Shown here: piece after piece, positions 11,775 to 23,280 of the stretch
How the letters are laid out: every line of letters begins with the position of its first letter
How positions within the stretch are numbered: the first letter of the stretch is position 1
Source of the DNA: Rhizopus arrhizus
Taxonomy: Eukaryota; Mucoromycota; Mucoromycetes; Mucorales; Rhizopodaceae
Assembly: GCA_024220505.1 (NCBI GenBank)
Contig: JAKZZE010000007.1
Coordinates: 1,736,001-1,800,000, forward strand
Direction: 5' to 3'
Length of the DNA: 64,000 nucleotides
Position numbers and translations under genes: made by a program
Notes under the pieces: generated by a model
The model's database searches: none
Told to the model about the DNA's origin: nothing
Seen by the model: only the letters and a program-made list of their open reading frames with translations

Positions 11775-14712
11775 CAAAAAAAAAAAAAAAAGTCAAAAAA
11801 AAATGAAAGAAAAAAAGTTTTTTTTGCTGTTTCGTCTCTTATAACAAATAAAATAAATGAATATCCGAAAGTTACTCAGAAGAAAAAGGTGACAATAAAA
11901 GAACGAATCGTTTTTTTTTTGTAATGACTAATTATTATTTTTATTTATTTTTTTCATCCTCTTTTGATTTATTGATGAATAGGATTCATTTTTGCTTTTT
12001 ATAATACAAAATGATAGACTTGTCATAAATAAAGAATAATAAAAATCCTTTTTTATTCCCTGAAAGTGTAACTTATTTTCTAAATCGGGTATATTTTTTC
12101 CTCTTGTCCACATGGCGAAATCCATTTTATTTTAATCTCAGAGTTCTGTAACATGTTTCTCACGCCTGCATCCATTTTTTAATTGGTTACCTGATCTTGA
12201 AGAATTCAGGATCGGGCATTTTATATGATCCAATCAATAATTTGTACTCGAATCTTATCTTGGTTGTTCTCATTCTACAATAACAATAAGAAAAAGAGGG
12301 AAGATAGAGATGATGATGATTAAGAGATGAATAGTTGAGGAGGGTAATTTATCAAGAAACTAGGATAGGATAACAAATAAAATGTTTATATTCATTATTC
12401 TAATATAAATTAATTTATTCATCAAGTTTAGTCAAGAGTTGATTGTTAAAAAGAGAGATTGGACAAATAGAGTTCAAAGATAGTTACACACCCTTGGCAT
12501 GTATCACTGTGAAAAGATAAGAAAAATTGTCAGGCGCGCGCGCGCGCACGCAATCCATTCTCACAATTAGAAAATAAGGAAATTCATAAATCACACGCTT
12601 GAATATCTTGTATCACATTTGGGGTTACATTCTCTTTTCTATCGCTTCGGTGAGCGTAGGAAAAAATAAGGTCTGATTTCATGTTCGTGAGAAAGTTGTA
12701 AGAAAATAAATTTACCAAATTTGTTAAACTACTCTTGCAACTAGGATTGATACAAAAGAGAGTGAAAAAGAGAGAAAAAAAAAAATTATAGATTCATTCC
12801 CATTTCCGATATAAACTTTTTTTTATTATTTTTATTGGTATTTTGTTAAATAAGCTAAACTATAATTATTTTTTACTTATCAGCCGACAAAAAAAAAAAA
12901 AAAAAAAAAAAAAAGATAGGTCGGGTTATTATTTGAATTCTACCTTACGAGTTTTATTGATTACATCACCTTTCTCTTATAATTGCAGGTGATAACAATG
13001 ACCTTATATAATATGCAAGGGACAAAGTAGTAAAATAAGGGTTGACCCATGTGACCAGTGAATAAGGGTTTTGCTTATTATCAGGTAGATCTCCGTACAA
13101 GATTTTCCGAGGTTATTTGCGGGGTTTTGAAAGAGGGAAAATGAATTTATTCTTTTTGATTGCGGAGTGTTTTAGTAAATGACCTTTACGTCTTCCTTCA
13201 ATCGCGCCTTTTTTCTATAAAAAGAATAATTTTGTCCTCTATGCAATTATAGTGAGTCTTAAAAGATAGTAAAGAGAAAATAGTATTACTGACAATAATA
13301 ATATTAAGACAATAAACTTTTCTCTGACATACAATAAATCTATTTTTATTATTATTATTACATTCATTGATAACTATTTAAAATTTAAATAGAATCTTAC
13401 CTAACATAACTGTTTGTTAAGAGTACCATAGCTTATTCAACATTTTGTATCGTTCTCTTTGATCTTGAATAATCTATTCATTCCAAGTTTAATTCTTCTT
13501 TAAGAGACTGCAAGTTTCAGTGAAGTTAAAAGGGTACTTATTGGTTAAAAAAGATGTGTTTCAGCAATTTTATTATTTTCGTCTTCTTGGTTCTTTCACA
13601 TATATTCAACACAAACAATTGAATAGAATTGATAAAGTTATCAAAGACGATATGAACCATTCATGTCCTTCTTTTGATTTTTATTCAAGGAGTATCTTCT
13701 AAGCATCTGATATGCCCTATTCATACGCACAAGACTGTCTAAAACAATAATAGATTGAGCCTGCAAGAAACAAAAAAAAAAAATTAAAAAGCCAAGAATT
13801 AGAGAGAAAGGTTTGATGCCTCAAGTGATTGCTCACAAGCTTTTAATGAATAGAATGGTTCTCAGGAGAAAGTTAAAGTCAGTGAAAGCTTTAATGATTT
13901 CAAGGTTATTTATCTCTTTGGTTTGATATAAAGACTGGCTTGAATGCATTAAAAAGTACATGATTTAAACGTAAATCAAAAGGATGATATTCTTTATCCT
14001 ATAGAAACACATCATCTGAATTGTCTTTTGCACACAGAATCTACTGTGAAGGATTAGAGAAGGATTGTGTTTTTAGAATAGTTGGAAACCAACATTTGAA
14101 GGAAGCTGATGATGTAAAACTAGGACACTATTCAATTCAAACCTAAACTTTACTGTATACAAATATTATTCTGTACTACTTCTAAACACACTCCATTTTT
14201 ATAACAGAAATTATTCATCCAATCAGATCATTTAAACTATTTTCACATTCACTTGTAGGCAACAATAAAAAAAAAAAAAAAACATCGCCTGATCACACTA
14301 TCTGTAGAATCTCCTCATTTTTTTTTAAATCACTTGGTTATACCACTCAAAATGCTTGATTTGATATCAAGAAATAAAAAAAAAAAGGGGGGAGGGTCAT
14401 CAATAAGCAAAGACAAATGTTCGACCGTCCCACATTTTTAATTTAGGTACAAGTCGCGGGGAAGGTTTATGAAGCATATGAACAAGTGCATACCTTTTCA
14501 CGTGAATTTTAATACAAAAAAAAATGAAAACTTTTTGTTTGATGGTTTGAATAAGAAATACACAGACTTTTTTTTTTTTTATTAACTAGGAAATAAGTTG
14601 GGGAATAATTACAAATAGAACAAGAATGATGGTTCTTGTTTTTTTTTTTTTTTTAGAAAAAAAAATACATAATTATTCTACATAAAAAAAATCTAATTTT
14701 TTTTTTTCTTGT
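11775..14712. other. Long intergenic interval between two transporter genes
   Basis: Nearly 3 kb without a supported gene. It contains the upstream region of the peptide transporter, which reads leftward, and the downstream side of the amino-acid transporter. Visible features are an alternating GC block (12534-12547), a 24-nt A tract near 12890, a short ATT run near 13345 and many smaller A/T tracts. A 60-codon open frame at 13520-13702 has no domain or good context and is treated as chance. Confidence 0.65.
12534..12547. repeat. Alternating (GC)7 block
   Basis: Fourteen bases of strict G-C alternation, continuing as ACG, in a strongly AT-rich upstream region. Alternating purine-pyrimidine GC tracts can adopt Z-DNA; here that is only an inference. 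It lies about 760 bp upstream of the peptide transporter start. Confidence 0.9.
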
Positions 14713-16238
14713 CTAATTTGATTGTTGGAAATCAGATTTTAATGCTCTGATAGCAGAAATTGTACCAAAGATAAGACCAACAAGACCCAAAAGGACCACA
14801 AAGAAACACAAGACCAATTCATAAATCGACTTTTTTCGTATGCCTGTCAATTTCAAATAAAACAAGACAGGGAAAATAAGAATCAAGGCACAATTGGAAA
14901 AGGCACCCAAGAGAGACATGAAATCACCAAAGAAAGGTACAAAGATAGCGATCACAGCCACCACAACAATCATAGTACCTCTCAAAAGGATACGAAGGGT
15001 CCATTCAACTGGCTTGGAATGGTTAAAGGAAGAGATACGACACAGCTTTTCAAGATCCAAGGCAAAGGAAGTCATCAGGATAGGACAGGCCAAGATGACG
15101 TGAACGGTGATGATCACTGTCGAGGCAATCTTGGCAGCACCCTCTGGCAAGTTATCATAAACGGGTGAAAGGACTTGGTTACCGTAGACATAGTAACCAG
15201 GTATAGCAGTTAAAAAATAAATACCAGAACAGGTGGCTAAACCAGCTGCAATCACCTTGTTCCAATTCTTTGGATGTTTCATGCCTGCTTCCACATGAGC
15301 ATAGACTGGGTTTCCACCTAATAAATTGTGAGTCGAGTACTCTATCCACTGAATTCGTAATACATACCAAAACTGAACGTGATGGAACTAAGAGCAATAG
15401 GAAATTGATCCCAAATGACATTATCATGATGTACATTGGTATAATTCACCTTGTCTTCAACCGCAACCACCACCACAATCAAAACTACGACGACTGTAGC
15501 CAGCATACCAAAGGCACTCATAAAGCCAACTTCTTTCATCGATCTAAAAAACACAAAGGGAACGGCCACGATCGCACAGCAAATAATGACCCAAATGGGA
15601 AATGTCAACTCAGCACGAGTCCCCATACAGACCGTATGCAGATTTTGACCGGCCAAGAGCATGTACAGCACGGGAACACCAATCAGTGTGATCGCTGTGA
15701 AAAAAAACGAGATCCAACCACCAATAGGACCAAAGGCTGCCTCTGCTACTTCTTGGTAAGAGGATAGACGGGTACGACCGTTGTGGTACAAACATTGAAT
15801 TAAAATAATGCCAGAGTCTGAAAAGAAGATTTAGAAACACTCAATCTTTCTATTCAAATCGACTTACATGTTGAAAATAACCAACTTAAACCGAGAATAA
15901 AAAGGCCTAGATGAAATCAGTATTAAAAAAAAAAATCAGTGTACTCTTTACCAATCCAGCCTCCTTGCTTTAAAGAATAAGGAAGACCAAGAGCGCCTGT
16001 GCCAGCTACGACACAGACAACATTGAAATAAGCAAGAAAAGAGGAACCACCTTGTGAACGGGTATCTACACCATGACTGAATGAAATATTATCCAATTCG
16101 ACCTCGGCTAATAAAGTCTGTTAATGTCGTTGTCAATTTGTTTATCGCTTGCTGTGTGTTACAAATGATGCTATCCGGAACCTCTTGATTTGATTTAAAT
16201 GACTTTTCATGCTTCAAGTTGTCTAATTCTAAACTCAT
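14713..16238 (-). CDS. AAAP-family amino-acid transporter (Avt-like)
   Basis: Five exons (16163-16238, 15952-16107, 15868-15906, 15368-15817, 14713-15317), 441 aa. After a hydrophilic N-terminus comes the family's first span (FLAYFNVVCVVAGTGALGLPYSLKQGGW), then spans around LFILGLSWLFSTYSGIILIQC, WISFFFTAITLIGVPVLYMLLAG, FPIWVIICCAIVAVPFVFF and MLATVVVVLIVVVVAV. The YxEVAEAAFGPIGG loop is typical, and later blocks include GIYFLTAIPGYYVYG and a C-terminal hydrophobic pair. The fold matches AAAP/SLC36-like neutral amino-acid transporters, which in fungi act at the vacuole or plasma membrane. Substrate and membrane cannot be decided from sequence. Exon 3 is only 39 nt. Its start lies 339 bp from that of the divergent copper-fist gene. 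Confidence 0.92.
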
Positions 16239-16577
16239 GATTATTTTAATACAAGAAAGAAGAAAAAGAAAGTCGGAATAAAAAAAAATATTTTTTTTAT
16301 TGAAAAAAATAAAAAAGCGGTTAAAGAGATAATAAAACAAGTGAGTCATCATGAAGGGTTGTTTCTCACGATTCCTTTATAGGGAAAAAAAATTAAAGGA
16401 TTTTAAGATAAAACTGAATTGACGAATATCTTGGAATCAAAGACATACAAAGCAAATCTCCCTGAAAAAAAAAAATAAAATAAAATAAAAACTATTAAAA
16501 TGACACAAATTTTTTTATTGGTTAATCCATGAGCCAATTCTTTTTCTTCTTGCAATTTTTTTTTTTTCCCCTTGTAA
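16239..16577. promoter_or_regulatory. Divergent intergenic promoter between AAAP transporter and copper-fist gene
   Basis: A 339-bp spacer bounded by two start codons pointing outward. It is rich in A and T tracts and has a T-rich stretch directly before the copper-fist ATG. It must hold promoter elements for both genes. No individual factor site can be assigned with confidence. Confidence 0.6.
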
Positions 16578-16675
16578 ATGATTATAGATGGACAGAAATG
16601 GTCTTGTGGTAAATAGCAAGGAAAAAAAAAAATATTTACTTTATAAATGCTGATTTATCGTTATAGAAACCTGTA

Positions 16676-16726
<51 letters not shown>

Positions 16727-17788
16727 TTGAAAAGTTTCAAGTTTATTTATTATGTAATTAGGGCCACCGTGCATCAACCTGTGAGCATTTTGATCGTCAA
16801 TTGATTCTTATCAAAAAGAAAGGAAGGCCATCCACACAATGCTTAAATTGTAGAGAGCTTCGTGCTGTGAGACAGCTTCACAGAAGATGCGATTGTTTGA
16901 TAACAAGTAAAGAAGAAAAAGAAATAAGCTAGTAACAATAATAACTCGTATTTATTAGAAAATAATGAACCTGTTATAAAAAGAAATGATTTGATGATAA
17001 AAGAGAATATGCATGGAAATATAAAAGGAAGAAAGAGACACAAGTTATTAAGGCCACTTGCACCAAAGCAACATGTAAACAACAATAATGTTGAAATGGA
17101 TTATTATCATCATCAAGAGCAAGGTTTCTCAATCGATTACTGCGGGACTATTTTACACCATCAGATGCTCGCACCTCTTTTCACTGACAAGAAAGACATG
17201 CAACCATTGCCCTTACCACAAAGTGACCCAATACGACCCACCGACAAGAAAGCAAGCTGTTGCAATCAAACGGTCAGCAAAGAACCGTCAACTGATCCAA
17301 AGGATCCGTCAGAGGATGGCTGTCAGAAACAAGCGTTACCTGGCAACGCATGTTGTAGTAGCAAAGCACGTGTCAGCTGCTGCTCAACCGCACCAGATGA
17401 CGATACACCGACCAACAACTGCTGCAGTGGTTCACAGACAAACAGCTCGACAGGCTCCTTGCGTCCACCGCTGTCCTGTCTAGGTCCGGCAGCCAAGAAC
17501 CAGCAGGGCGAGATCATTCGGCTCGTGACATGTCGTTGCGGTGATGACTGTGCCTGTGTTGGATGTGATGCCCATCCTTCACGTGCAATGAAAGAAGGTA
17601 AAAAGGACGTTTATATCGGATTCAATGAACACAGAAGACTTTCTCTTTCTGCTGCTATTACTTTTCAAAAAGAAGAAAGCATACCTTCAGAGGATGGTAT
17701 GGCATCGTTGTGTGGTTGTGGTTGTTCAAAACGATTTGATGAATGTTCAAATTGTTTACTTAGGCTTTGTTCAGAGTATAACGTTTAA
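16578..17788 (+). CDS. Copper-fist transcription factor (Cuf1/Ace1/Mac1 family)
   Basis: Four exons (16578-16608, 16667-16680, 16762-16906, 16959-17788), 339 aa. The N-terminal copper fist reads MIIDGQKWSC-ETCIKGHR-ASTCEH, giving zinc ligands C10, C13, C22 and H24 with canonical spacing. A KKKGRP minor-groove motif and a CLNCREL...RRCDC tail follow. C13 is encoded by a 14-nt micro-exon. The C-terminal half is very Cys-rich: CC pairs between roughly residues 85 and 160, then a motif of spacing CxCx3CxCx2Cx2H near residues 254-268, the pattern reported for the copper-sensing region of fission yeast Cuf1, and a CGCGC...CSNC cluster near the end. Likely role: copper-responsive nuclear regulator of copper and iron uptake or detoxification; whether it activates on copper shortage or excess cannot be read from sequence. 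Confidence 0.93.
16683..16721 (+). repeat. 39-nt A homopolymer inside an intron
   Basis: Lies in intron 2 of the copper-fist gene, just after the donor GT at 16681. It makes up about half of that 81-nt intron. Confidence 0.95.
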
Positions 17789-17986
17789 ATATTTGTATTA
17801 TTTGTGTAAATAGATTGCATCATCTTCATCTTATTCCCCCTTTTTCTCTCTTTCATAAAGATATTTCATTACATATACACTTTCTTTGATATTAAAGTTA
17901 AAGCAACAATAGACCTTAAAGATTTGCATTTATAAAGTATTCTGTGTATACGTCAAACAAATTCACCATTAAATGGTCATTGTATG

Positions 17987-18022
<36 letters not shown>

Positions 18023-18214
18023 CGGGAGTGCATCCACAGGGACTTTCTTCTCGTCAATTTTCAGTTTCTTTTATTGTCATTATTCTGAAAAAAAAAAGGA
18101 GTTATTAAATAATATTTACGTGTTTCTTTATGAAAAGAAACAAATGATCGTATCACAAGTGAGTGTAGTACAAAAAGCAGTAAAAGAAAGCTATTCATAA
18201 AAGTTGATTTCAAT
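17789..18214. other. Convergent 3' spacer with poly-A tract
   Basis: Spacer between the stop codons of the copper-fist gene and the Erf4/Golga7 gene. It holds a 35-nt A homopolymer (17987-18021) and no coding signal. Both 3' UTRs and polyadenylation signals must lie here. Confidence 0.7.
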
Positions 18215-18756
18215 CTATAATAAGCAAGTAAGCAAACCTGACTTGTAAAATTTAATTTTGCTACATACGAAAAGAAAAGCAGATTTTACAGGGTCAGAAA
18301 TGGATAAATGCTGTGGATTATAAACAAGTTGATTCTCTGAATCAATAAATGCATGTAATTGTTTAATTGCCTATAAAGATATTAACATACAATGGATCAT
18401 ATAATGGCTGTTAGTTACTCTTTGATAATGAGTTGAAAATAATATAGGCCATAAATAAATTGTAAGTGTTTCCATTATGTTTTCAAATATGACTTTCCAA
18501 GACAGTCTATCTGCATAGTCCATTCTTTTGTTAATTTCTTGTATGGTATTTATAAATACTTCTGGTGTAATCTATGTGGAATATGAGTACAAGCGTAAGC
18601 ATAGTTTGTTATCCTTACTCGTCCTTGTAAATCTTCAGGATATTCTGTATAAAAACGAGTAATGCCATCTCCTAAAGAATAATCTCGTTCTACTCTAATC
18701 GACTTTATTGGTACTCTATTCTTTATTGCTATGGTTTCATGCCCTGATTTATTCAT
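18215..18756 (-). CDS. Erf4/Golgin-subfamily-A-7 family protein (palmitoyltransferase partner)
   Basis: Three exons (18619-18756, 18419-18571, 18215-18370), each a multiple of three, giving 148 aa. The core begins IRVERDYSLGDGITRFYTEYP, matching the (I/V)xIERDYS...RFxTxxPxEL(x)GR block of Golga7/Erf4, and continues after the intron with ITPEVFINTIQEINKRM and a hydrophobic segment (IMETLTIYLWPILFS). Family knowledge: Erf4/Golga7 binds DHHC-type palmitoyltransferases such as Erf2/ZDHHC9 at ER or Golgi and supports Ras palmitoylation. The start chosen is the first in-frame ATG after an upstream in-frame stop. The C-terminal residues after SISDPVKSAFLF look less family-like, so the 3' end is less sure and could include another small intron. 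Confidence 0.82.
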
Positions 18757-19114
18757 GGCATTCTTATTGTTGTCTATTGTTTGATTCGCAACACTATTTT
18801 CTTTAATAAATGCCAGGTTGAAATTAAGCAAAAGAAAAGTTTAAAAAAAAAATGAGTTTAATTTTTATGGCATAAAACTGCGTCATTATTATTATTATTA
18901 TTTTCCTTTTATTTTATACCTGTGATCATTGTTGTATAAAAAGAGAAAAAAAAAGGATCATTATTATGAATAAGAAGCTTTTTTTTTTTCATATGTGACT
19001 AAGAAAGTAGAATTCTCATTATAAGGAAAACTTAGGGGAGGGTAAAACATCCAATGTTTATTTCAATTGACCAAAGTTGGAAACATCACACACTTTTTTT
19101 TCTACTTCTATTGT
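18757..19114. other. Short spacer between Erf4-like and chitinase genes
   Basis: About 360 bp with A/T tracts and a short ATT run. Both neighbours read leftward, so it holds the Erf4-like promoter and the chitinase 3' UTR. No coding signal. Confidence 0.6.
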
Positions 19115-20680
19115 TCAACACTTGCCATTTCTTATTTTATATGCAGCGTTAAGCAAATCAAGTTTGTCAGTATCTTGATCGACGGACCAAATCATAACAC
19201 CAGCTAAATCTTTCTTGAGAGAATAACATGCTTTCTTTGCAATTGATTCTGGATCGTCATAAGTGAGAAAGGTGTTTGTCTTTGGGTTAAATAACCAAGG
19301 TGTGGCCGTTGAATTGTCCCAGGTACGAACCCATGGTAACTTGGCTTTTAAGGGTGTAGACAAAACACCTTCAGAAAGGAGGTGATTGAATCGCCAAGTA
19401 CCAGAATAGGCACCATTATCAGCAGGACAGTAAGGATCGGATTGCGTTGTATCTTTTGAATCACCCTTGGGAACAACACTTTTTACTTGATCTTGATAGA
19501 TTGATTTTGTCTTCAACATGTTCTCTTTAGCAGCTAATATCATTTTATGTGTCAATATATTTTGTGTATTTTTTTTTCTTTTTCAGCTTTACTTGTTGAT
19601 CTTCCATAAAAGGCAATCCCACCTGCGATTTTATTTGTAGGAATACCTGCCTTGATCCATCCTTCGATAGCAGAAGAGAAACTGAAGGATCCTTCAGGGG
19701 CATAAAGTGGGGAGTTGGGTCCAGTTTGTTCGTTCCAAGCACCATTGATATCATATGTCATCACATTGACTCTATCCAAAACGTGAGCAAAATCAGATAC
19801 ATTGGACTTTAAAAGGGAAACAGAAGCAGCTATTGTAATTTCCTTTTTGTTGGATTTGAATTGCTTATCAACTTCTTGACGAAGTTCCTTTAATAACTTG
19901 AGAAAATTGTCCACATCGTTATCCTCATCCACTGTGTTACAGCCTGCACCTTGACGTCCTGGATACTCCCAATCTAATTACACATTAAATAAATTGCAAA
20001 GAACACCTCCTCCCCTTTTTTTTTCAAAAAGAAAATAATAATTACCAATATCAATACCATCAGTTTTGTATCTGTATCAGTCAAGGATAAAAAGTAAAAT
20101 TTTAGTTCAAAGAATGAATGATAATGTTTTTATACTTTTTCATATGATTAATGCACCAATTCACGAACTCTTTTCTAGTTTTGGTGTTGTTTGCCATTTT
20201 ACTATGTATTCTCACATGTTTAATAAGGAAAAACAAAATAGGTGTATGTATACCTAAAAGTGATACTGCCACTCCAACCACCAAGTGAAGTCAACACTTT
20301 AGCACCTCCTTTATGAGCAGCAGATACTAGTTGAGGCAGCTCCTTTTCTACATGACTGGCATTTTCCCAAGTAGGAAGATGACCATCTACCATCAGAGCA
20401 AATGCATAATGGATATGCGTATATTTAGTAAAATCAACCTTTGAAACTATTCAAGTGTAAGTCTAGGGCGCTCATTCATCTTGTTATATACATTTACCAG
20501 GAAATGTTCCGTTAAGCCCTAAAAAATCACACATGCACATTAATATGGTTCATATTCTTTTTGTTGTTATAAATACTTACAATTCGGGAAATAACCAATA
20601 ATGGCCTTCTTGCTTATACGAGCAGCCTGTAATGCGTGAATGCAAAGTGATAAATAAAATAAAAACACACCAGTCTTCAT
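19115..20680 (-). CDS. Secreted GH18 chitinase
   Basis: Seven exons (20581-20680, 20498-20518, 20254-20446, 20136-20210, 20046-20071, 19593-19973, 19115-19533), 404 aa. An N-terminal signal peptide (MKTGVFLFYLSLCIHALQA) precedes KKAIIGYFPNW, the first beta strand of the GH18 barrel. Next come THIHYAFAL, AKVLTSLGGWSGS and the catalytic signature DGIDIDWEYPG, with the acid residue at about E141. VNVMTYDINGAW and IAGGIAFYGRS follow, and GVMIWSVDQDTD closes the barrel. Function: hydrolysis of beta-1,4 chitin outside the cell, for wall remodelling or nutrition. No chitin-binding domain or GPI signal is visible. Two exons are only 21 and 26 nt, so automated gene callers are likely to miss them. Confidence 0.93.
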
Positions 20681-21745
20681 CTTGTAATCAAAGAGAACGT
20701 GCTTTTTTTCTTTTTCTTCTTCTTTGCTGGTTCTTTCTATTGTGCTTTTTATATAAAAATATGTTGTCAAACACTTTAATTAATTTTGTGTCTAAAACAA
20801 AGTAACTGAAACTACAATGAATTGGTAATTTAAAAAACACCATATTTAATTAATTCATCATTCGCATGTCTACTTTCTCATATGAGCTTTGTTATAAACA
20901 AGTAAATCATTTGAATTAAATAGAATTGCTATTCAATTTCTTCACTAACTATTTTTTCGTATAAGCATAACATAGTTTTGTTGTCAAATAAATTAATATG
21001 AAAAAATGAAACCGCTATTGAAACCAATTTAAGTCATTATTAAATAAAGAGAAGATCCTTTTTTTCTACTGGATTTTGCAGGTAGATTTACATTAAGCGG
21101 AAAAAATACATGCACCAATCTTTAAAAGTTTTTTAAGTCGTGCTAAAAACAAAGTTGCACTTGTACCAGACCTCCACATAGTCAACTCCTTCTAAATTGG
21201 CTCTTGAAGCATTAAGGATGTTACTATGTTCCAAATATTGTTCCATTGACATTTTTTGCCCTTGATCTTGAAATTTTTTTTTTAACTTCACTTTACTTTA
21301 TTTCATATTGAAATAGTCTGGATGAACAGATGTGATAAACACCCTGCGCTCAGATGGACTTTATAAATAAACAACTTAAAAAAAAGACATCAAATTTTAT
21401 AGAAGATCGAAGTACAAAACAAGGTACAATTAACTGAGTCAAATGTAATCTCACACGTAAAGATCAGTATTAGACATGGTCAAATATGTCAGATTTGATT
21501 ATCGTACCTGGAAATTGTTCCTACCGTCTGTCTTCATGCTACAATTACCAAAGTACTGGAAGGACAGTTTGTATTGTGGATACAATTATCCCGATTCACG
21601 GCAACGTAACTTAAAGGAGCATTTTACTTGAAGTAAATAATGCTAAATCTTAAAAATGAAGTATCACCGCGGTCACTATGAAAGCATAAGCCCTCTGGTA
21701 CCAGCTAATCCTATACGTTCAGTCTCTCTGCCATTCATCTGGTAC
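20681..21745. other. Chitinase upstream region
   Basis: About 1 kb upstream of the chitinase start. No supported gene. It contains TATA-like stretches close to the chitinase start (TTTTTATATAAAA near 20750) and the downstream side of the weak gene at 21746-22183. Confidence 0.5.
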
Positions 21746-22183
21746 TTAAGCATAGATGCAGGTATATTTTATTTTTACACCACTAGGCTGTAACTGAGCT
21801 TTGTATACATATACATCAGCATAAATTGATCTCTTTCTGTTTTGGAATATGTCTGGTATTGATTTTTACTTGGTTTATTTTTAAGATATTCCTTTGGGAA
21901 CATTAACAGTTTCTACTTACCTGTAGCCACGATTTCGAAAATGCATACAAACAATAACATGTCCTTCCTTTAATATCAATTCAATTCCAATCGGCCCATC
22001 AGGGCCAATATATTCAGGGCTTTGAGCATATTTGGTAACACTTGAAATGAGATTAAAGAAAACTAAGTTATGCATTGCATATGTGCATAATTTGAAGCTA
22101 GAGTCTTTAGTAGACCAGGTGATTGTAGGTCTTAAATGTACTGAATGTTGGTGAAGAATATGAAATAAATGATGCCAAGACAT
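21746..22183 (-). CDS. Unidentified two-exon gene (117 aa), tentative
   Basis: Exons 21921-22183 and 21746-21836 join in phase through GTAAGT and ACAG signals. The predicted protein starts MSWHHLFHILHQ, contains ITWSTKDSSFKLCTYAMHN, EYIGPDGPIGIELILKEGHVI and RNRGYRKRSIYADVYVYKAQ, and ends KYTCIYA. The alternation of hydrophobic and polar residues suggests a small beta-rich domain. I recognise no family. It was called because the second exon keeps a protein-like composition after splicing, which chance AT-rich frames here rarely do. No membrane segment or signal peptide is obvious. It could also be a fragment of a longer or decayed gene. Confidence 0.35.
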
Positions 22184-22719
22184 CAAACAGGAACATAACA
22201 ACTATCTACCCTCAATTTTTAATTATATAAAAATAGACATCTTAAAATTCACGTCAATTATTGAGCGACTTTTATTTTTGTTTATTAATTACATATTCAA
22301 TTCAAGGCAAGAAGTTGAATTGGAAACATTTTGAGGTGATATTGTATAAATAAAAAAGTCAGGAAAAAGTTAAGCACCGACTTAGGAGATTCTAAAAAAA
22401 AAAATCAAATATGTGTACATTTAAATCATGATAATTAGAAGATGTAGATACTAAACCGACAACTATGACATTATTTTTTTACTATTAAATTATATTGTAT
22501 GACCTGAATCTAGATCTATTACATTTATTGAGAGCAAACCATGACTCTTTTACTTTTTAGGATGTCCGAGCCGGAATTGAGCTTCACTAAAAAGGAAATC
22601 TCAGATCTTGCGTGCGCATGAGCAAGTGTCCAGTGTGCAATGTGTGAGTGAGAGTGTGGTGGCATGATAAAGGAATCCATCAAAGAATCATTCGTCCCTT
22701 CTCTGTTTATCTTACAAAG
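22184..22719. promoter_or_regulatory. Promoter and 5' leader region of the ubiquitin-eL40 gene
   Basis: Contains a short higher-GC block (about 22600-22720) immediately before the leader intron, as expected for a strongly expressed ribosomal gene. No coding signal; an open minus-strand frame across 22525-22749 is a shadow of this block. Confidence 0.5.
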
Positions 22720-22773
22720 GTAAGTACCTTGATGGATGAATAAATCCATCCATTATTAATTTTTCTCGTATAG
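22720..22773 (+). other. 5' UTR intron of the ubiquitin-eL40 gene
   Basis: GTAAGT donor after CTTACAAAG and a TATAG acceptor, ending 12 nt before the ATG. Leader introns are common in highly expressed fungal ribosomal-protein genes. This one is inferred from splice signals only. Confidence 0.6.
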
Positions 22774-22785
22774 AATCTCAATACT

Positions 22786-23226
<441 letters not shown>

Positions 23227-23280
23227 ACGTATCGTTTATATTCTTTTGTGTCTTTGGGGATAATAAAAAGAATTTTATTT

